This document shows positions 1 to 8,831 of a DNA stretch of 64,000 nucleotides, piece by piece. Where the stretch lies: assembly GCA_013815685.1 (NCBI GenBank), contig JACDFR010000002.1, forward strand, positions 123,010 through 187,009. The letters run 5' to 3'. Made by a program: the position numbers and the translations under genes. Every line of letters starts with the position of its first letter. Within the stretch, counting starts at the first letter, position 1. Below the pieces are notes generated by a model. The model made no database searches. It saw nothing but the letters and a program-made list of their open reading frames with translations, and was not told the DNA's origin. The DNA comes from Ramlibacter sp. Lineage in GTDB: Bacteria; Pseudomonadota; Gammaproteobacteria; Burkholderiales; Burkholderiaceae_C.

Positions 1-777
1 GGTGCGTACGGTCCCTTGCAACTCGCAGCTGTCGGGAACGACGTTGGTGGCCTCGCCCGCATGAATCATGGTCACCGAGATGACGCCGGCGTCGACCGGC
101 TTCTTGTTGCGGCTGATGATGGTCTGGAAGGCCTGCACCATCTGGCAGGCAATTGGCACGGGATCGATGCCGTTGTGCGGCAGGGCGGCATGGCTTCCCT
201 TGCCGCGGACGACGATCTTGAACTCGTTGCTCGACGCCATGACCGGCCCCGGGCTCACGGCGAACCTGCCGGCCTGGCTGCCGGGCCAGTTGTGCATGCC
301 GAACACGGCGTCCATGGGAAATTTCTCGAAGAGGCCGTCCCTGATCATTTCGCGAGCGCCGCCGCCTCCTTCTTCCGCGGGCTGGAAAATGAGGTAGACG
401 GTTCCGTCGAAATTGCGGTTCTGGGCCAGATGCTGGGCCGCGGCCAGCAGCATGGCCACATGGCCATCGTGACCGCAAGCGTGCATTTTTCCCTGGTGCT
501 TGCTCGCATGACCGAAGGTGTTGAATTCCTGCATCGGCAGCGCGTCCATGTCCGCTCGCAAACCGACCGCGCGAGAGCTGGTGCCGTTCTTCACGATGCC
601 GACCACGCCGGTCTTGCCAAGCCCGCGATGCACGGGGATGCCCCATTGCGTCAGTTTGTCGGCGACCACGTCGGCTGTGCGGACTTCCTCGAAACAAAGT
701 TCGGGGTGGGCATGAATGTCCCGCCGGATGGCTGTGATCGCGGCGGCCTGCGTAACCAGGGAATCGAGGGTTTTCAT
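1..777 (-). CDS. M20-family amidohydrolase (hippurate hydrolase-like), 3' end cut off by the window
   Basis: Zinc-dependent M20 peptidase/amidohydrolase, expected to hydrolyse N-acyl amino acids or similar amides in the cytoplasm. I translated the minus strand from an ATG at 777: 259 codons stay open to base 1. Visible family motifs in order are HAHPEL near the N-terminus, RADMDALP, the metal-binding HACGHDGH, FQPAEEGGGGA with the catalytic Glu pair, and GMHNWP. The C-terminal part and the stop lie outside the window. It is divergent from argE, another M20 enzyme, with only 82 bases between the starts. Substrate cannot be told from sequence; annotation as hippurate hydrolase would be a family label only. 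Confidence 0.88.
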   Translation of the reverse strand, partial: MKTLDSLVTQAAAITAIRRDIHAHPELCFEEVRTADVVADKLTQWGIPVHRGLGKTGVVGIVKNGTSSRAVGLRADMDALPMQEFNTFGHASKHQGKMHACGHDGHVAMLLAAAQHLAQNRNFDGTVYLIFQPAEEGGGGAREMIRDGLFEKFPMDAVFGMHNWPGSQAGRFAVSPGPVMASSNEFKIVVRGKGSHAALPHNGIDPVPIACQMVQAFQTIISRNKKPVDAGVISVTMIHAGEATNVVPDSCELQGTVRT

Positions 778-859
778 TGCAGAGTTCTTGGCTTCAATCC
801 ACCAGTCTAGCCGCCTGCGCAACTGCGCGCCAACTGGGGATATCCGCGAGAATAGGGAG

Positions 860-2035
860 ATGACTTCCCCGATAACGGCGGTTTCGCCGCGCGCGCTCGA
901 GCTGGCGCAGGCATTGGTACGCATCAACACCGTGAGTGCAAACTCCAACTTGGGGCTCATCCACCTCATACGCGACGAGCTGGCCCGGCTGGGTGTCGCC
1001 AGCCGCCTGACCTTCAACCCGGAAAAAACCAAGGCCAACCTCTTTGCCACCCTGGGCGAAGGCAAGCCTGCCGGCGTCATCCTGTCCGGCCACACGGACA
1101 CGGTACCCTGGGATGGTCAGGACTGGTCGGTCGACCCGCTGGGTGCCCAGGTGCGCGACGGCAGGCTCTACGGCCGTGGCTCCGCGGACATGAAGAGCTT
1201 CATCGCCGTTGCCTTGGCCCACGCCGAGGGCTTCCTGAACAGCAAGGCACCCTTCGCCATCCATCTGGCTTTGACTTACGACGAGGAGATCGGCTGCTTC
1301 GGCGTGCGCGACATGATCGCCGACATGCGCGACGCGGGCATTGCACCCTTGGCCTGCATCGTGGGGGAACCCACCGAGATGGTGCCCGCCATTGCGCACA
1401 AGGGTGTGTACCGGTACAAGTGTTGCGTGCGCGGCAAGGAGGCGCACTCTTCGCTCACGCCGCAGTCGGTCAATGCAATTGAAATGGCCGCGCGCCTGAT
1501 CGGCAAGCTGCGCGACATGGCCGAAGGGTTCGAGCGCGGCGAGATGCGCTATGCGGGTTTCGACGTGCCGTTCTCCACCGCCAGTGTCGGGCAATTCCAT
1601 GGTGGCATTGCCGACAACGTGGTCCCGCGCGATGCCGAGTTCCGCTATGAATTTCGTGACCTGCCCACGGCCGATGCGAAGGCCATGCAGGAGGAAGTGC
1701 TTGCCCATGCGCGCGCGCTCGAGCCGTCAATGAAGCGCGTCGCGCCCGATGCGGGCTTTCGCTTCGAGACGATCTGCGAGGTCCCGAGCTTTCTCGGATC
1801 GGCCGAGTCGGGCGTGACCCGGCTTGCCCAGCGCCTCGCGGGCGAGCGCCGGACCACGCAGGTGGCCTTTGGCACCGAGGCCGGGATCTTCAAGAGCGCG
1901 GGCATTGCCACGGTGGTGTGCGGGCCCGGCAGCATCGGCCAGGCTCACCAACCGGACGAGTACGTGTCGCTTGAGCAGCTGGCCCGCTGCGAGGCCTTCA
2001 TGCGCCGGCTGATGGCCGTGCGCGAAATCGGCTAG
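860..2035 (+). CDS. argE: acetylornithine deacetylase
   Basis: Hydrolyses N2-acetyl-L-ornithine to ornithine plus acetate in arginine synthesis (cytoplasm, di-zinc M20 enzyme). The 391-residue product has the ArgE signatures: HTD metal site near residues 78-80, GRGSADMK with the bridging Asp near 110, DEE near 141-143 with the catalytic Glu, and GEPTEM. An upstream in-frame ATG at 716 would add 48 residues without family character and would run into the divergent neighbour, so I chose 860, where the product begins MTSPITAVSPRALELAQALVR. An AGGGAG directly abuts the ATG with no spacer, so initiation may be unusual (see findings). argB of the same pathway lies far away at 48,477. Confidence 0.92.
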   Translation: MTSPITAVSPRALELAQALVRINTVSANSNLGLIHLIRDELARLGVASRLTFNPEKTKANLFATLGEGKPAGVILSGHTDTVPWDGQDWSVDPLGAQVRDGRLYGRGSADMKSFIAVALAHAEGFLNSKAPFAIHLALTYDEEIGCFGVRDMIADMRDAGIAPLACIVGEPTEMVPAIAHKGVYRYKCCVRGKEAHSSLTPQSVNAIEMAARLIGKLRDMAEGFERGEMRYAGFDVPFSTASVGQFHGGIADNVVPRDAEFRYEFRDLPTADAKAMQEEVLAHARALEPSMKRVAPDAGFRFETICEVPSFLGSAESGVTRLAQRLAGERRTTQVAFGTEAGIFKSAGIATVVCGPGSIGQAHQPDEYVSLEQLARCEAFMRRLMAVREIG

Positions 2036-2039
2036 GCCT

Positions 2040-3170
2040 CTACTCCCGGACCCGGCCCTGCGAATCGATCAGGCTCAGCTCCACCATCCTGGAAGCCACC
2101 CGGTCATCCGTGAAGTGGACGCGGAAACCCCCGACGTTGACGTCGTCAAGTCCCTCGATGGCTTTCTTCACTCGCGCCCGGTTAGGGTCGCGCTGGATGC
2201 GCCGCACAGCTTCGGCATAGACGCGGGCTGCGATGTAGCCTTCCAGCATGTAGACGTTCGGCTTGCCCAGCTTGGCAGCCTGGGCGTCGGCCAGCAGCTC
2301 GCGCACCACGGCAATCTTGGCGGTATCGCTCTTGGGCACCACCCGGACCACCACGACGCCGGCACCGGTCGCGCCCAGCTCTTCGGCCAGCAGGCTCTCG
2401 CCGGTGTTGGAAAAGCCATAGATCGGCCCGCGGAAGCCCTTGGCGCGCAGGTCGCGCACGCCGCCCGCGGCGCTGTTGGAATCCCCGATCACCAGCACCG
2501 ATTCGGGCTTGACCGCCAAGGCCTTGTCGACGCCGTTGGAAATGTTGCCACTGGTCATCAGCGCGCTGGCCAGGACGTTGGCGCCCATGCTGGGCATGGT
2601 GCGCTGGGCGGAATCCAGCGCGGCCAGCGATTCGCTGTCGTTGCCGTGCAGGATGGCCAGGCGCCGGGCGCCCAGCGTCTCGGCGTGGCGGATGATCGCG
2701 GCGGCCTCTTCGGAATAGCCGGGCCGTATGGAATAGACGTTGCCGTACATGGCGCCGCGGAATTCGTCGGCGGCGGACATCGGCGCGAACATCAGCACGT
2801 CGCTGTCCTTGATCATCGGATACGCCGCCGTCACCTGGGGCGAGCCGTAGTAGCCGAACAGCGAGAGGATGCCCTGGTCCAGCAGTTTCTTCGTGTTGGC
2901 GGCGGTTTGCTGGGCGTTGCCGCGATCGTCCAGCGTGACCAGTTCGATCTTGCGCCCGTTGATGCCGCCGGCTGCGTTCACGCGGTCGAAATAGAGTTTG
3001 GCGCCCTGGTGGAAGGGGACGGCGAGCGCCGAGCCAGGGCCGGTCAGTGCCACCGACTGGCCCAGCACGATGCTCGACTTGGTCACGCCGTCCAGGGCAT
3101 GAGCAACGACACCCGAGAGCGCCAGGGCGGCTACTATCGCACTGCGGGCCAACGCGTCGAGGTACATCAT
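2040..3170 (-). CDS. ABC transporter substrate-binding protein, branched-chain amino acid (LivJ) type
   Basis: Periplasmic binding protein of the Peripla_BP_6 / LivJ class, 376 residues. A signal peptide is visible (hydrophobic stretch residues 11-23, likely cleavage after AHA at 23-25). The mature part starts with a typical VLGQSVALTGPGS segment and contains the ligand-cleft region LVTLDDRGNAQQT. The start has a good Shine-Dalgarno (AGGAG, six bases upstream of the first of two ATGs). No permease or ATPase gene is adjacent, so it is an orphan receptor here. It is convergent with argE (4 bases between stops). Ligand unknown; many such proteins bind aromatic or organic acids rather than amino acids. 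Confidence 0.88.
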   Translation of the reverse strand: MMYLDALARSAIVAALALSGVVAHALDGVTKSSIVLGQSVALTGPGSALAVPFHQGAKLYFDRVNAAGGINGRKIELVTLDDRGNAQQTAANTKKLLDQGILSLFGYYGSPQVTAAYPMIKDSDVLMFAPMSAADEFRGAMYGNVYSIRPGYSEEAAAIIRHAETLGARRLAILHGNDSESLAALDSAQRTMPSMGANVLASALMTSGNISNGVDKALAVKPESVLVIGDSNSAAGGVRDLRAKGFRGPIYGFSNTGESLLAEELGATGAGVVVVRVVPKSDTAKIAVVRELLADAQAAKLGKPNVYMLEGYIAARVYAEAVRRIQRDPNRARVKKAIEGLDDVNVGGFRVHFTDDRVASRMVELSLIDSQGRVRE

Positions 3171-3229
3171 GCTTGACTCCTGCGGAGCCCGGAAAAACTG
3201 AGCTCACGTTTGAAATATATGGTTACCTT

Positions 3230-5308
3230 ATGACTGGCGTCATCAGCATCTCCCCTAACTCGGGTATTTCCCCGGATTCGCAACAGGTCCGCGGCGCCTG
3301 TCCTCACGACTGCCCGGACACCTGCGCACTGATCACCACGGTGCACAACGGCATCGCCATCAAGGTGCAGGGAAACACGGAACATCGCCACACGGCGGGT
3401 GTTCTGTGTACCAAAGTCTCGCGTTATGCCGAACGGACCCACCATCCAGATCGGTTGCTCTTCCCCCTGCGGCGCGCCGGACCCAAGGGCTCCGGCCGAT
3501 TCGAGCGCGTGGGCTGGGATGAGGCCTTGAAGGACATTGGCGCGAAGCTGCGGGCGATCGCGACCCAAGAGCCGGAGGCGATCTTGCCGTACAGCTACGC
3601 GGGCACCATGGGCCTCGTTCAGGGCGAGAGCATGGCCGCACGCTTTTTCCACCAACTGGGCGCCTCACTGCTGGACCGCACCATTTGTGCCAGCGCGGGC
3701 GGCGAAGGGCTGGCCCAGACGCTCGGCGGCAGGGTGGGCATGAAAGTAGAGTTCTTCGCCCAATCACGGCTCATCCTGATCTGGGGCAGCAATTCGATTG
3801 CCAGCAACCTGCATTTCTGGCGGCTCGCCCAGGAAGCCAAGCGGGCGGGCGCCAAGCTGGTTTGCATCGATCCGCGCCGCACCGAGACGGCGGAAAAGTG
3901 CCATGAGCATGTGCAGTTGCGGCCGGGCACCGACACCGCCCTGGCATTGGCGTTGATGCACGAACTGATCGTGAACGATTGGCTGGACCACGACTACATC
4001 GCCCGGCACACGCTCGGCTGGGAGGGGCTGCGGGAGCGGGCTCTGCGCTGGAGCCCCGAGCGGGCGGGCGCGGTGTGCGGCATCGGCCGCGACCAGATCC
4101 GTTCACTCGCGCGCGACTGGGGCACCACCCGGCCCGCTGCGATCCGCCTGAATTACGGCATGCAGCGCGTGCGCGGGGGCGGCAACGCCGTGCGTGCTGT
4201 CGCCTGCCTGCCGGCCTTGACGGGTGCCTGGCGCGATCCGGCCGGCGGCGTCCTGTTGTCGAGTTCGGGCATGTTCCCGGTGAACAATTCGGCGCTCCAG
4301 CGGCCCGACCTGCTGGCCGGCCGCAGGCCGCGAACGATCAACATGAGCACGATCGGCGACGACCTGCTGCGCCGCGGTTCAGCGCAGTTCGGCCCCAAGA
4401 TCGCGGCACTGGTCGTCTACAACAGCAATCCCGTGGCCGTGGCGCCGGAGTCCTCCAAGGTGGTGGCGGGCTTCGCGCGGGAAGACCTTTTCACCGTGGT
4501 GATGGAGCAGTTCCAGACCGATACGGCCGACTACGCCGACTACGTCCTGCCCGCCACCACGCAGCTGGAGCATTGGGACGTGCACGCCTCGTACGGCCAC
4601 ACCGACGTTTTGCTCAATCGCCCGGCCATCGCGCCGGTGGGCGAGTCCCGGCCCAATACCGAGATCTTCCGTGAGCTCGCGCGCCACATGGGCTACACCG
4701 ACCCATGTTTTGGCGAGCCCGATCAGAGCCTGTGCCGCCAGGCCTACGGCGACAAGGTGGACTTCGAGCTGTTGCTGGCGCAGGGTTATGCCACGCTCCC
4801 AGTGCCCGACGCGCCGTTCGCCCTGGGAGGTTTCCCCACGCCGTCGGGCAAGTGCGAATTCTTCAGCGAAAGGCTGGCTCGCCAGGGGCTGGACGGCCTG
4901 CCCGACCACGTGCCGAACCATGAGGTCGCAGCGCGCGCGGATGCGCGCTATCCGCTGGCCATGATTTCGCCGCCGGCGCGCAACTTCCTGAACTCCAGCT
5001 TCGTCAACATGCGCAGTCTGCGTGACATCGAGGGCGAGCCGCTGCTGGAGATCCATGAAGCGGACGCCACGCCGCGCGGCATCGCCTCGGGCGCGGTGGT
5101 CCGGGTCTTCAACGACCGCGGCGAGTACCGCTGCAAGGCCGATGTCTCGCACCGCGCCCGGCCCGGTGTCGTCAACGGGCTGGGCGTGTGGTGGCGCAAG
5201 TTCGGGCTGGACGGCACCAATGTCAACCAGCTCACCAGCCAGAAACTCACGGACATGGGGCGCGGGCCGGTGTTCTACGACTGCCTGGTCGAAGTCCACG
5301 CGGCGTGA
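3230..5308 (+). CDS. molybdopterin-dependent oxidoreductase with N-terminal [4Fe-4S] site
   Basis: Member of the DMSO-reductase superfamily, 692 residues. The N-terminal cluster motif CPHDCPDTC with a further Cys (positions 24, 28, 32, 60) predicts a [4Fe-4S] cluster; the molybdopterin domain follows, and a C-terminal dinucleotide-binding domain begins near residue 570 (YPLAMISPPARNFLNS). I see no twin-arginine signal, so a cytoplasmic enzyme is likely. The start at 3230 was preferred because the longer frame from 3047 would overlap the divergent binding-protein gene. The closest well-known relatives are uncharacterised BisC/thiosulfate-reductase-like proteins; the substrate is not deducible. 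It overlaps the next gene by four bases if that starts at GTG 5305. Confidence 0.88.
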   Translation: MTGVISISPNSGISPDSQQVRGACPHDCPDTCALITTVHNGIAIKVQGNTEHRHTAGVLCTKVSRYAERTHHPDRLLFPLRRAGPKGSGRFERVGWDEALKDIGAKLRAIATQEPEAILPYSYAGTMGLVQGESMAARFFHQLGASLLDRTICASAGGEGLAQTLGGRVGMKVEFFAQSRLILIWGSNSIASNLHFWRLAQEAKRAGAKLVCIDPRRTETAEKCHEHVQLRPGTDTALALALMHELIVNDWLDHDYIARHTLGWEGLRERALRWSPERAGAVCGIGRDQIRSLARDWGTTRPAAIRLNYGMQRVRGGGNAVRAVACLPALTGAWRDPAGGVLLSSSGMFPVNNSALQRPDLLAGRRPRTINMSTIGDDLLRRGSAQFGPKIAALVVYNSNPVAVAPESSKVVAGFAREDLFTVVMEQFQTDTADYADYVLPATTQLEHWDVHASYGHTDVLLNRPAIAPVGESRPNTEIFRELARHMGYTDPCFGEPDQSLCRQAYGDKVDFELLLAQGYATLPVPDAPFALGGFPTPSGKCEFFSERLARQGLDGLPDHVPNHEVAARADARYPLAMISPPARNFLNSSFVNMRSLRDIEGEPLLEIHEADATPRGIASGAVVRVFNDRGEYRCKADVSHRARPGVVNGLGVWWRKFGLDGTNVNQLTSQKLTDMGRGPVFYDCLVEVHAA

Positions 5309-6393
5309 AGGGCAGACTGATCATGGGACTGGCCGGGGCGGTTGCTTTTGGGGTGGCGGCAACGCTTTGCCTCTCGGGCTGCGCCAACCTGGGCTACTAC
5401 TGGCAGTCGGCCGCCGGGCACTTGAAGGTCATGAGCGCAGCCAGGCCCGTCCACGAGTGGCTGGCCGACGGGCAGGCGTCCCAGCGCCTGAAGACCCGGT
5501 TGGCCCTGAGCCAGCGTATCCGCGATTTCGCCGTGGCCGAACTCAAACTGCCCGACAACCCCAGCTACCGCCGCTACGCCGACCTCCAGCGCACCGCGGT
5601 GGTCTGGAACGTGGTGGCGGCACCCCCCTACTCGCTGACACTGAAGCAGTGGTGCTTCCCGGTCACCGGCTGCGTGGGCTACCGCGGTTATTTCGACGAG
5701 GCCGAGGCCCGGGCCGAGGCGAAGCAAGTGGCCGCGCAGGGCCTCGAAACCAGCGTGTACCCCGTGCCCGCGTATTCGACGCTGGGCTGGATGAATTGGG
5801 CAGGCGGCGATCCGCTGCTCAACACCTTCATCAACTACCCGGAAGGCGAGCTGGCACGCCTGATCTTCCACGAGCTGGCGCACCAGGTGCTCTATGCCAA
5901 GAACGACACCATGTTCAACGAGTCGTTCGCCACCGCCGTGGAACGTCTGGGCGGCGCCCGCTGGCTGGCCATGCGGGCTCCCGACACCGCCCGCCAGGAA
6001 TACGCGCAATTCGACGGCCGCCGCAACCAGTTCCGCGCGCTGGCCCGCGAAACGCGGGAGCGCCTGGAAAAGATCTACAAGGACGGGCAGGGTCCGCAGC
6101 GGGAGGCCCTCAAGATCGCGGCACTGGACGAATTTCGCCAGCGCTATGTCCGGATGCGCGAGGCCTGGGGGGGCGATCCGGCACGCTTTCGCGGCTACGA
6201 CCGGTGGGTCGAGCAGGCCAACAATGCCTCCTTCGGCGCGCAGGCCGCGTACGACGAGCTGGTTCCGGGCTTCGAGGCCCTGTTCGAGCGCGAGGGCCGC
6301 GACTGGAAGCGGTTCTATGATGCGGCCAGGCGCCTGGCCGAAATGCCCAAGGGCGATCGCCACAAGCTGTTGAAAGGAGAAACCGGTGCCTGA
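5305..6393 (+). CDS. predicted aminopeptidase, lipoprotein (COG4324 type)
   Basis: Zinc-metallopeptidase-like lipoprotein of 362 residues. The GTG start at 5305 overlaps the previous stop and supplies the positive n-region (KGR) that a lipoprotein signal needs; the internal ATG at 5323 would leave no basic residue. The lipobox LSGC places the lipidated Cys at residue 26, so the protein should be anchored to a membrane on the periplasmic side. The HELAH zinc motif is at residues 189-193. This matches the family of predicted aminopeptidases found in many betaproteobacteria; a substrate has not been established as far as I know. It overlaps the next gene by 8 bases. Confidence 0.85.
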   Translation: MKGRLIMGLAGAVAFGVAATLCLSGCANLGYYWQSAAGHLKVMSAARPVHEWLADGQASQRLKTRLALSQRIRDFAVAELKLPDNPSYRRYADLQRTAVVWNVVAAPPYSLTLKQWCFPVTGCVGYRGYFDEAEARAEAKQVAAQGLETSVYPVPAYSTLGWMNWAGGDPLLNTFINYPEGELARLIFHELAHQVLYAKNDTMFNESFATAVERLGGARWLAMRAPDTARQEYAQFDGRRNQFRALARETRERLEKIYKDGQGPQREALKIAALDEFRQRYVRMREAWGGDPARFRGYDRWVEQANNASFGAQAAYDELVPGFEALFEREGRDWKRFYDAARRLAEMPKGDRHKLLKGETGA

Positions 6394-6769
6394 CATTCAC
6401 ATCACGCGCGAGCACACGCTGGGGCTGCCCGAGGCGCGCAAGCTGGCCTTCAAGTGGGCCGAAGCGGCCGAGGAGAAGTTCGACATGGCGTGCACCTACG
6501 AGGAAGGGAAGAGTTCGGACCTCGTAAGCTTCACGCGCTCCGGGGTGAACGGCGAGCTCAAGGTGACGAATGACAGGTTCGAACTCGATGCCCGGCTGGG
6601 CATTCTTCTTGGCGTTTTCAAGGACCGCATCGAGGGCGAGATCGTGAGGAACCTCGACCTGCTCCTGGCGGAGAAAGACCCGGCGAAGGCATTCGACGAG
6701 GCCGTGGCTGTGGCCACGGCGGGCAAGAAGCCCGCGGCCAGGAAAGCCGCGGCGAAGAAGAAGGGTTGA
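6386..6769 (+). CDS. polyhydroxyalkanoic acid system family protein
   Basis: Small protein of 127 residues matching the PHA granule-region family (PHA_gran_rgn, PF09650 by memory): it begins MPDIHITREHTLGLPEARK and has the alternating beta/helix pattern typical of that family. A Lys/Ala-rich tail (residues about 113-127) resembles the basic tails of PhaF-type proteins and could bind nucleic acid. The role in PHA metabolism is inferred from genome context in the family, not from biochemistry. Its start overlaps the aminopeptidase end by 8 bases, so it is probably co-transcribed. A phasin and a PhaD-like regulator lie 3-4 kb downstream on the other strand. Confidence 0.8.
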   Translation: MPDIHITREHTLGLPEARKLAFKWAEAAEEKFDMACTYEEGKSSDLVSFTRSGVNGELKVTNDRFELDARLGILLGVFKDRIEGEIVRNLDLLLAEKDPAKAFDEAVAVATAGKKPAARKAAAKKKG

Positions 6770-6773
6770 AGCC

Positions 6774-7964
6774 GTGACCACGGGCCCATTGGCGAACATC
6801 AAGGTGCTGGAGCTGGGTCAGCTGATCGCAGGCCCATTCGCCGCCAAGACGCTGGCGGACTTCGGCGCCGAGGTCATCAAGGTCGAGTCGCCGGTGGGCG
6901 GCGACGCGCTGCGCAAGTGGCGGCTGCTCAAGGACGGTACCTCGGTGTGGTGGCAGGTCCAGTCGCGCAACAAGCGCTCGGTGGCGCTCGACCTGAAGGA
7001 CGCCGAGGCCCAGGACATCGTGCGCCGGCTGGCCCAGGACGCCGACGTGCTGATCGAGAACTTCCGGCCGGGGGCGATGGAGGCCTGGGGACTCGCGCCC
7101 GAACGGCTGCTCGAACTCAATCCGCGGCTGGTGGTGCTTCGCATCAGCGGCTATGGCCAGACCGGTCCCTACCGCGACCGTCCCGGCTTCGGCGTGGTAG
7201 CGGAAGCCATGGGCGGGCTGCGCTACCTCACGGGGGAGCCGGACCGAGTGCCGGTGCGTGTCGGCGTCAGTATCGGCGACACCCTCGCCGCCCTGCACGG
7301 TGTGATCGGCATCCTGATGGCGCTGCACCACCGCCACACCAGCGGCCGGGGCCAGGTGATCGACCTGGCCTTGTACGAGGCGGTGTTCAACTGCATGGAA
7401 AGCCTGCTGCCGGAATACAGCGCATTCGGCGCGGTGCGCGAGCCGTCCGGCAGCGCCGCGCCCGGCATCGCGCCCAGCAATGTCTACCGCTGCCGCGACG
7501 GCTACGCACTCATCGCGGGCAACGGCGACAGCATATTCAGGCGATTGATGACCGCCGTCGGCCGGACCGATCTGGCGGCCGACCCCCAATTGCAGGACAA
7601 CACCGGCCGCGTGGCGCGCGTGCAGGAGATCGACGCGGCGATCGGTGAATGGAGCGCGTCGCGACCGGTGAGCGAGGTGATGGCCGCGCTGGACGCCGCT
7701 TCGGTGCCCGTGGGCCGCATCTACACGGTGGCGGACATCGCGGCCGATCCGCACTACCTGGCGCGCGGCATGCTCGAACAGGTGACGATGGACGACGGCA
7801 CCGCTCTGGCGGTCCCGGGCATCGTGCCCAAGCTTTCGGCGACGCCCGGCGGCCTGTGGCGCAACGCGCCCCGGCTGGGACAGGACACCGACGACGTGCT
7901 GCGCGAACTGGGCCTCACGCCCGGCCAGATCGACGGACTGAAAGCCAGGGGAATCGTCAGCTGA
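6774..7964 (+). CDS. CaiB/BaiF (class III) CoA-transferase family protein
   Basis: Class III CoA-transferase of 396 residues that moves CoA between carboxylic acids through an aspartyl-CoA thioester. The N-terminus has the typical VLELGQLIAGPFAAKTLADF segment; the catalytic Asp is in VIDLALYEA (Asp about residue 197), and LIENFRPGAMEAWGL is also family-typical. The start is GTG 6774, four bases after the preceding stop, so it closes a short rightward operon. The stop overlaps the convergent acyl-CoA-binding protein by 8 bases. Substrate unknown; annotations such as formyl-CoA or succinyl-CoA transferase would be guesses. Confidence 0.9.
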   Translation: MTTGPLANIKVLELGQLIAGPFAAKTLADFGAEVIKVESPVGGDALRKWRLLKDGTSVWWQVQSRNKRSVALDLKDAEAQDIVRRLAQDADVLIENFRPGAMEAWGLAPERLLELNPRLVVLRISGYGQTGPYRDRPGFGVVAEAMGGLRYLTGEPDRVPVRVGVSIGDTLAALHGVIGILMALHHRHTSGRGQVIDLALYEAVFNCMESLLPEYSAFGAVREPSGSAAPGIAPSNVYRCRDGYALIAGNGDSIFRRLMTAVGRTDLAADPQLQDNTGRVARVQEIDAAIGEWSASRPVSEVMAALDAASVPVGRIYTVADIAADPHYLARGMLEQVTMDDGTALAVPGIVPKLSATPGGLWRNAPRLGQDTDDVLRELGLTPGQIDGLKARGIVS

Positions 7965-8211
7965 GCGAATCGACCAGGTCGATGTATTGCTGCATCGCAT
8001 CGTCGGGCGAGGTGCCCTTGAAGCCGTTCCATGCATCCCACTTGGCGCGGCCCACCATGTCGCCGAAGCCGGGCTTCTTCTCGTCGTTGTCCCCCGAAGT
8101 GGACTGCTTGTAGAGCGCGTAGAGCTTCAGGAGGGTGGCGTTGTCGGGGCGCTCGCTCAGGTTCTTGGAATTGGCGATAGCGGATTCGAAGGCGGTCTTG
8201 AGATCGGCCAT
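7957..8211 (-). CDS. acyl-CoA-binding protein
   Basis: 84-residue ACBP-fold protein that binds medium/long-chain acyl-CoA esters in the cytoplasm as a carrier or buffer. Family features are visible along its whole length: LKLYALYKQSTSGD in helix 2, KPGF, then RAKWDAWNGFKG and the final helix with YIDLVDSL. The length is normal for the single-domain family. A strong Shine-Dalgarno AAGGAG precedes the ATG. It is convergent with and overlaps the CoA-transferase by 8 bases. Its place among CoA and PHA genes fits fatty-acyl or hydroxyacyl-CoA handling. Confidence 0.92.
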   Translation of the reverse strand: MADLKTAFESAIANSKNLSERPDNATLLKLYALYKQSTSGDNDEKKPGFGDMVGRAKWDAWNGFKGTSPDDAMQQYIDLVDSLS

Positions 8212-8310
8212 GGATGCTCCTTGCTGGTTTCTGCGGCAATTCGCCGTATCTTACGAATTACCCCAAGATCTCGCCGGTGACGCTGATGCTGCCCCGGGCG
8301 AGCGCGAACC

Positions 8311-8766
8311 TCAGGCGAGCTTGGTTTCCTTCACCCGCAAGGTGAGGAACTCGGCTTCGTACTCTTTCGCCAGCGCCAGTTTCTGCGCTTCCGTCAGCAC
8401 CTTGCCGGCCTGCTGGAAGAACTTGTTTTCCTCCTCGGTCAGGTGGTGCTCGACCTTGGCGCACAGTTTGCGCGCCCCCGCCATCCATTGCACGGAGTCG
8501 CCTACCAGTTCCTCCAGGTCTTCCACCATCTCGTCCATCTCGTGGTGTTCCGCGATGGCATGCCGGGACGCGTCCACGGTGACGTCATGCTCGAACAACG
8601 GTACGTACAGGCACCGCTCTTCGGCCGTTTCATGGGCGAGCAATTCAGCCTTGAGATCCAGGAAAATCTGCTGGCGCTCGGGCCCTTCGGCCTCGCTGGC
8701 AAGCAGGCGGGCCGACAGGGCCCGCTGGGTTTCATGGCTCACGCGAAGGGCTTCGAAGATATTCAT
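8311..8766 (-). CDS. hemerythrin HHE cation-binding domain protein
   Basis: 151-residue four-helix-bundle protein expected to carry a non-heme di-iron site. Ligand-like residues are in the right order: His11, His45 with Glu49, His74/75, then His107/108 with Glu112. A good SD (AGGA, eight bases before ATG 8766) decides the start over an in-frame ATG at 8784. Roles in the family range from oxygen/NO sensing to iron-sulfur repair; none can be assigned here. It follows the TPR gene on the same strand after 65 bases that contain a small hairpin. Confidence 0.85.
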   Translation of the reverse strand: MNIFEALRVSHETQRALSARLLASEAEGPERQQIFLDLKAELLAHETAEERCLYVPLFEHDVTVDASRHAIAEHHEMDEMVEDLEELVGDSVQWMAGARKLCAKVEHHLTEEENKFFQQAGKVLTEAQKLALAKEYEAEFLTLRVKETKLA

Positions 8767-8790
8767 GCGCGCTATCCTGCTCATGAATGA

Positions 8791-8809
8791 GCGCCTCGTC
8801 TGTAGGCGC
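8791..8809 (-). other. intergenic inverted repeat between TPR and hemerythrin genes
   Basis: Perfect 6-bp arms GCGCCT / AGGCGC with a 7-base loop lie between the TPR stop and the hemerythrin start. No T-run follows on the leftward strand, so this is not a standard terminator; it may be an mRNA-stabilising or partial termination hairpin. Confidence 0.35.
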
Positions 8810-8831
8810 CGGGCGCAAAACCGGGCCGGAA

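Noticed and set aside
2115..3176. Long + strand ORF (353 codons) opposite the binding-protein gene
   Set aside because: It is an antisense shadow produced by high GC codon bias; it has no SD, no family motifs, and the minus-strand gene has a signal peptide and full domain.
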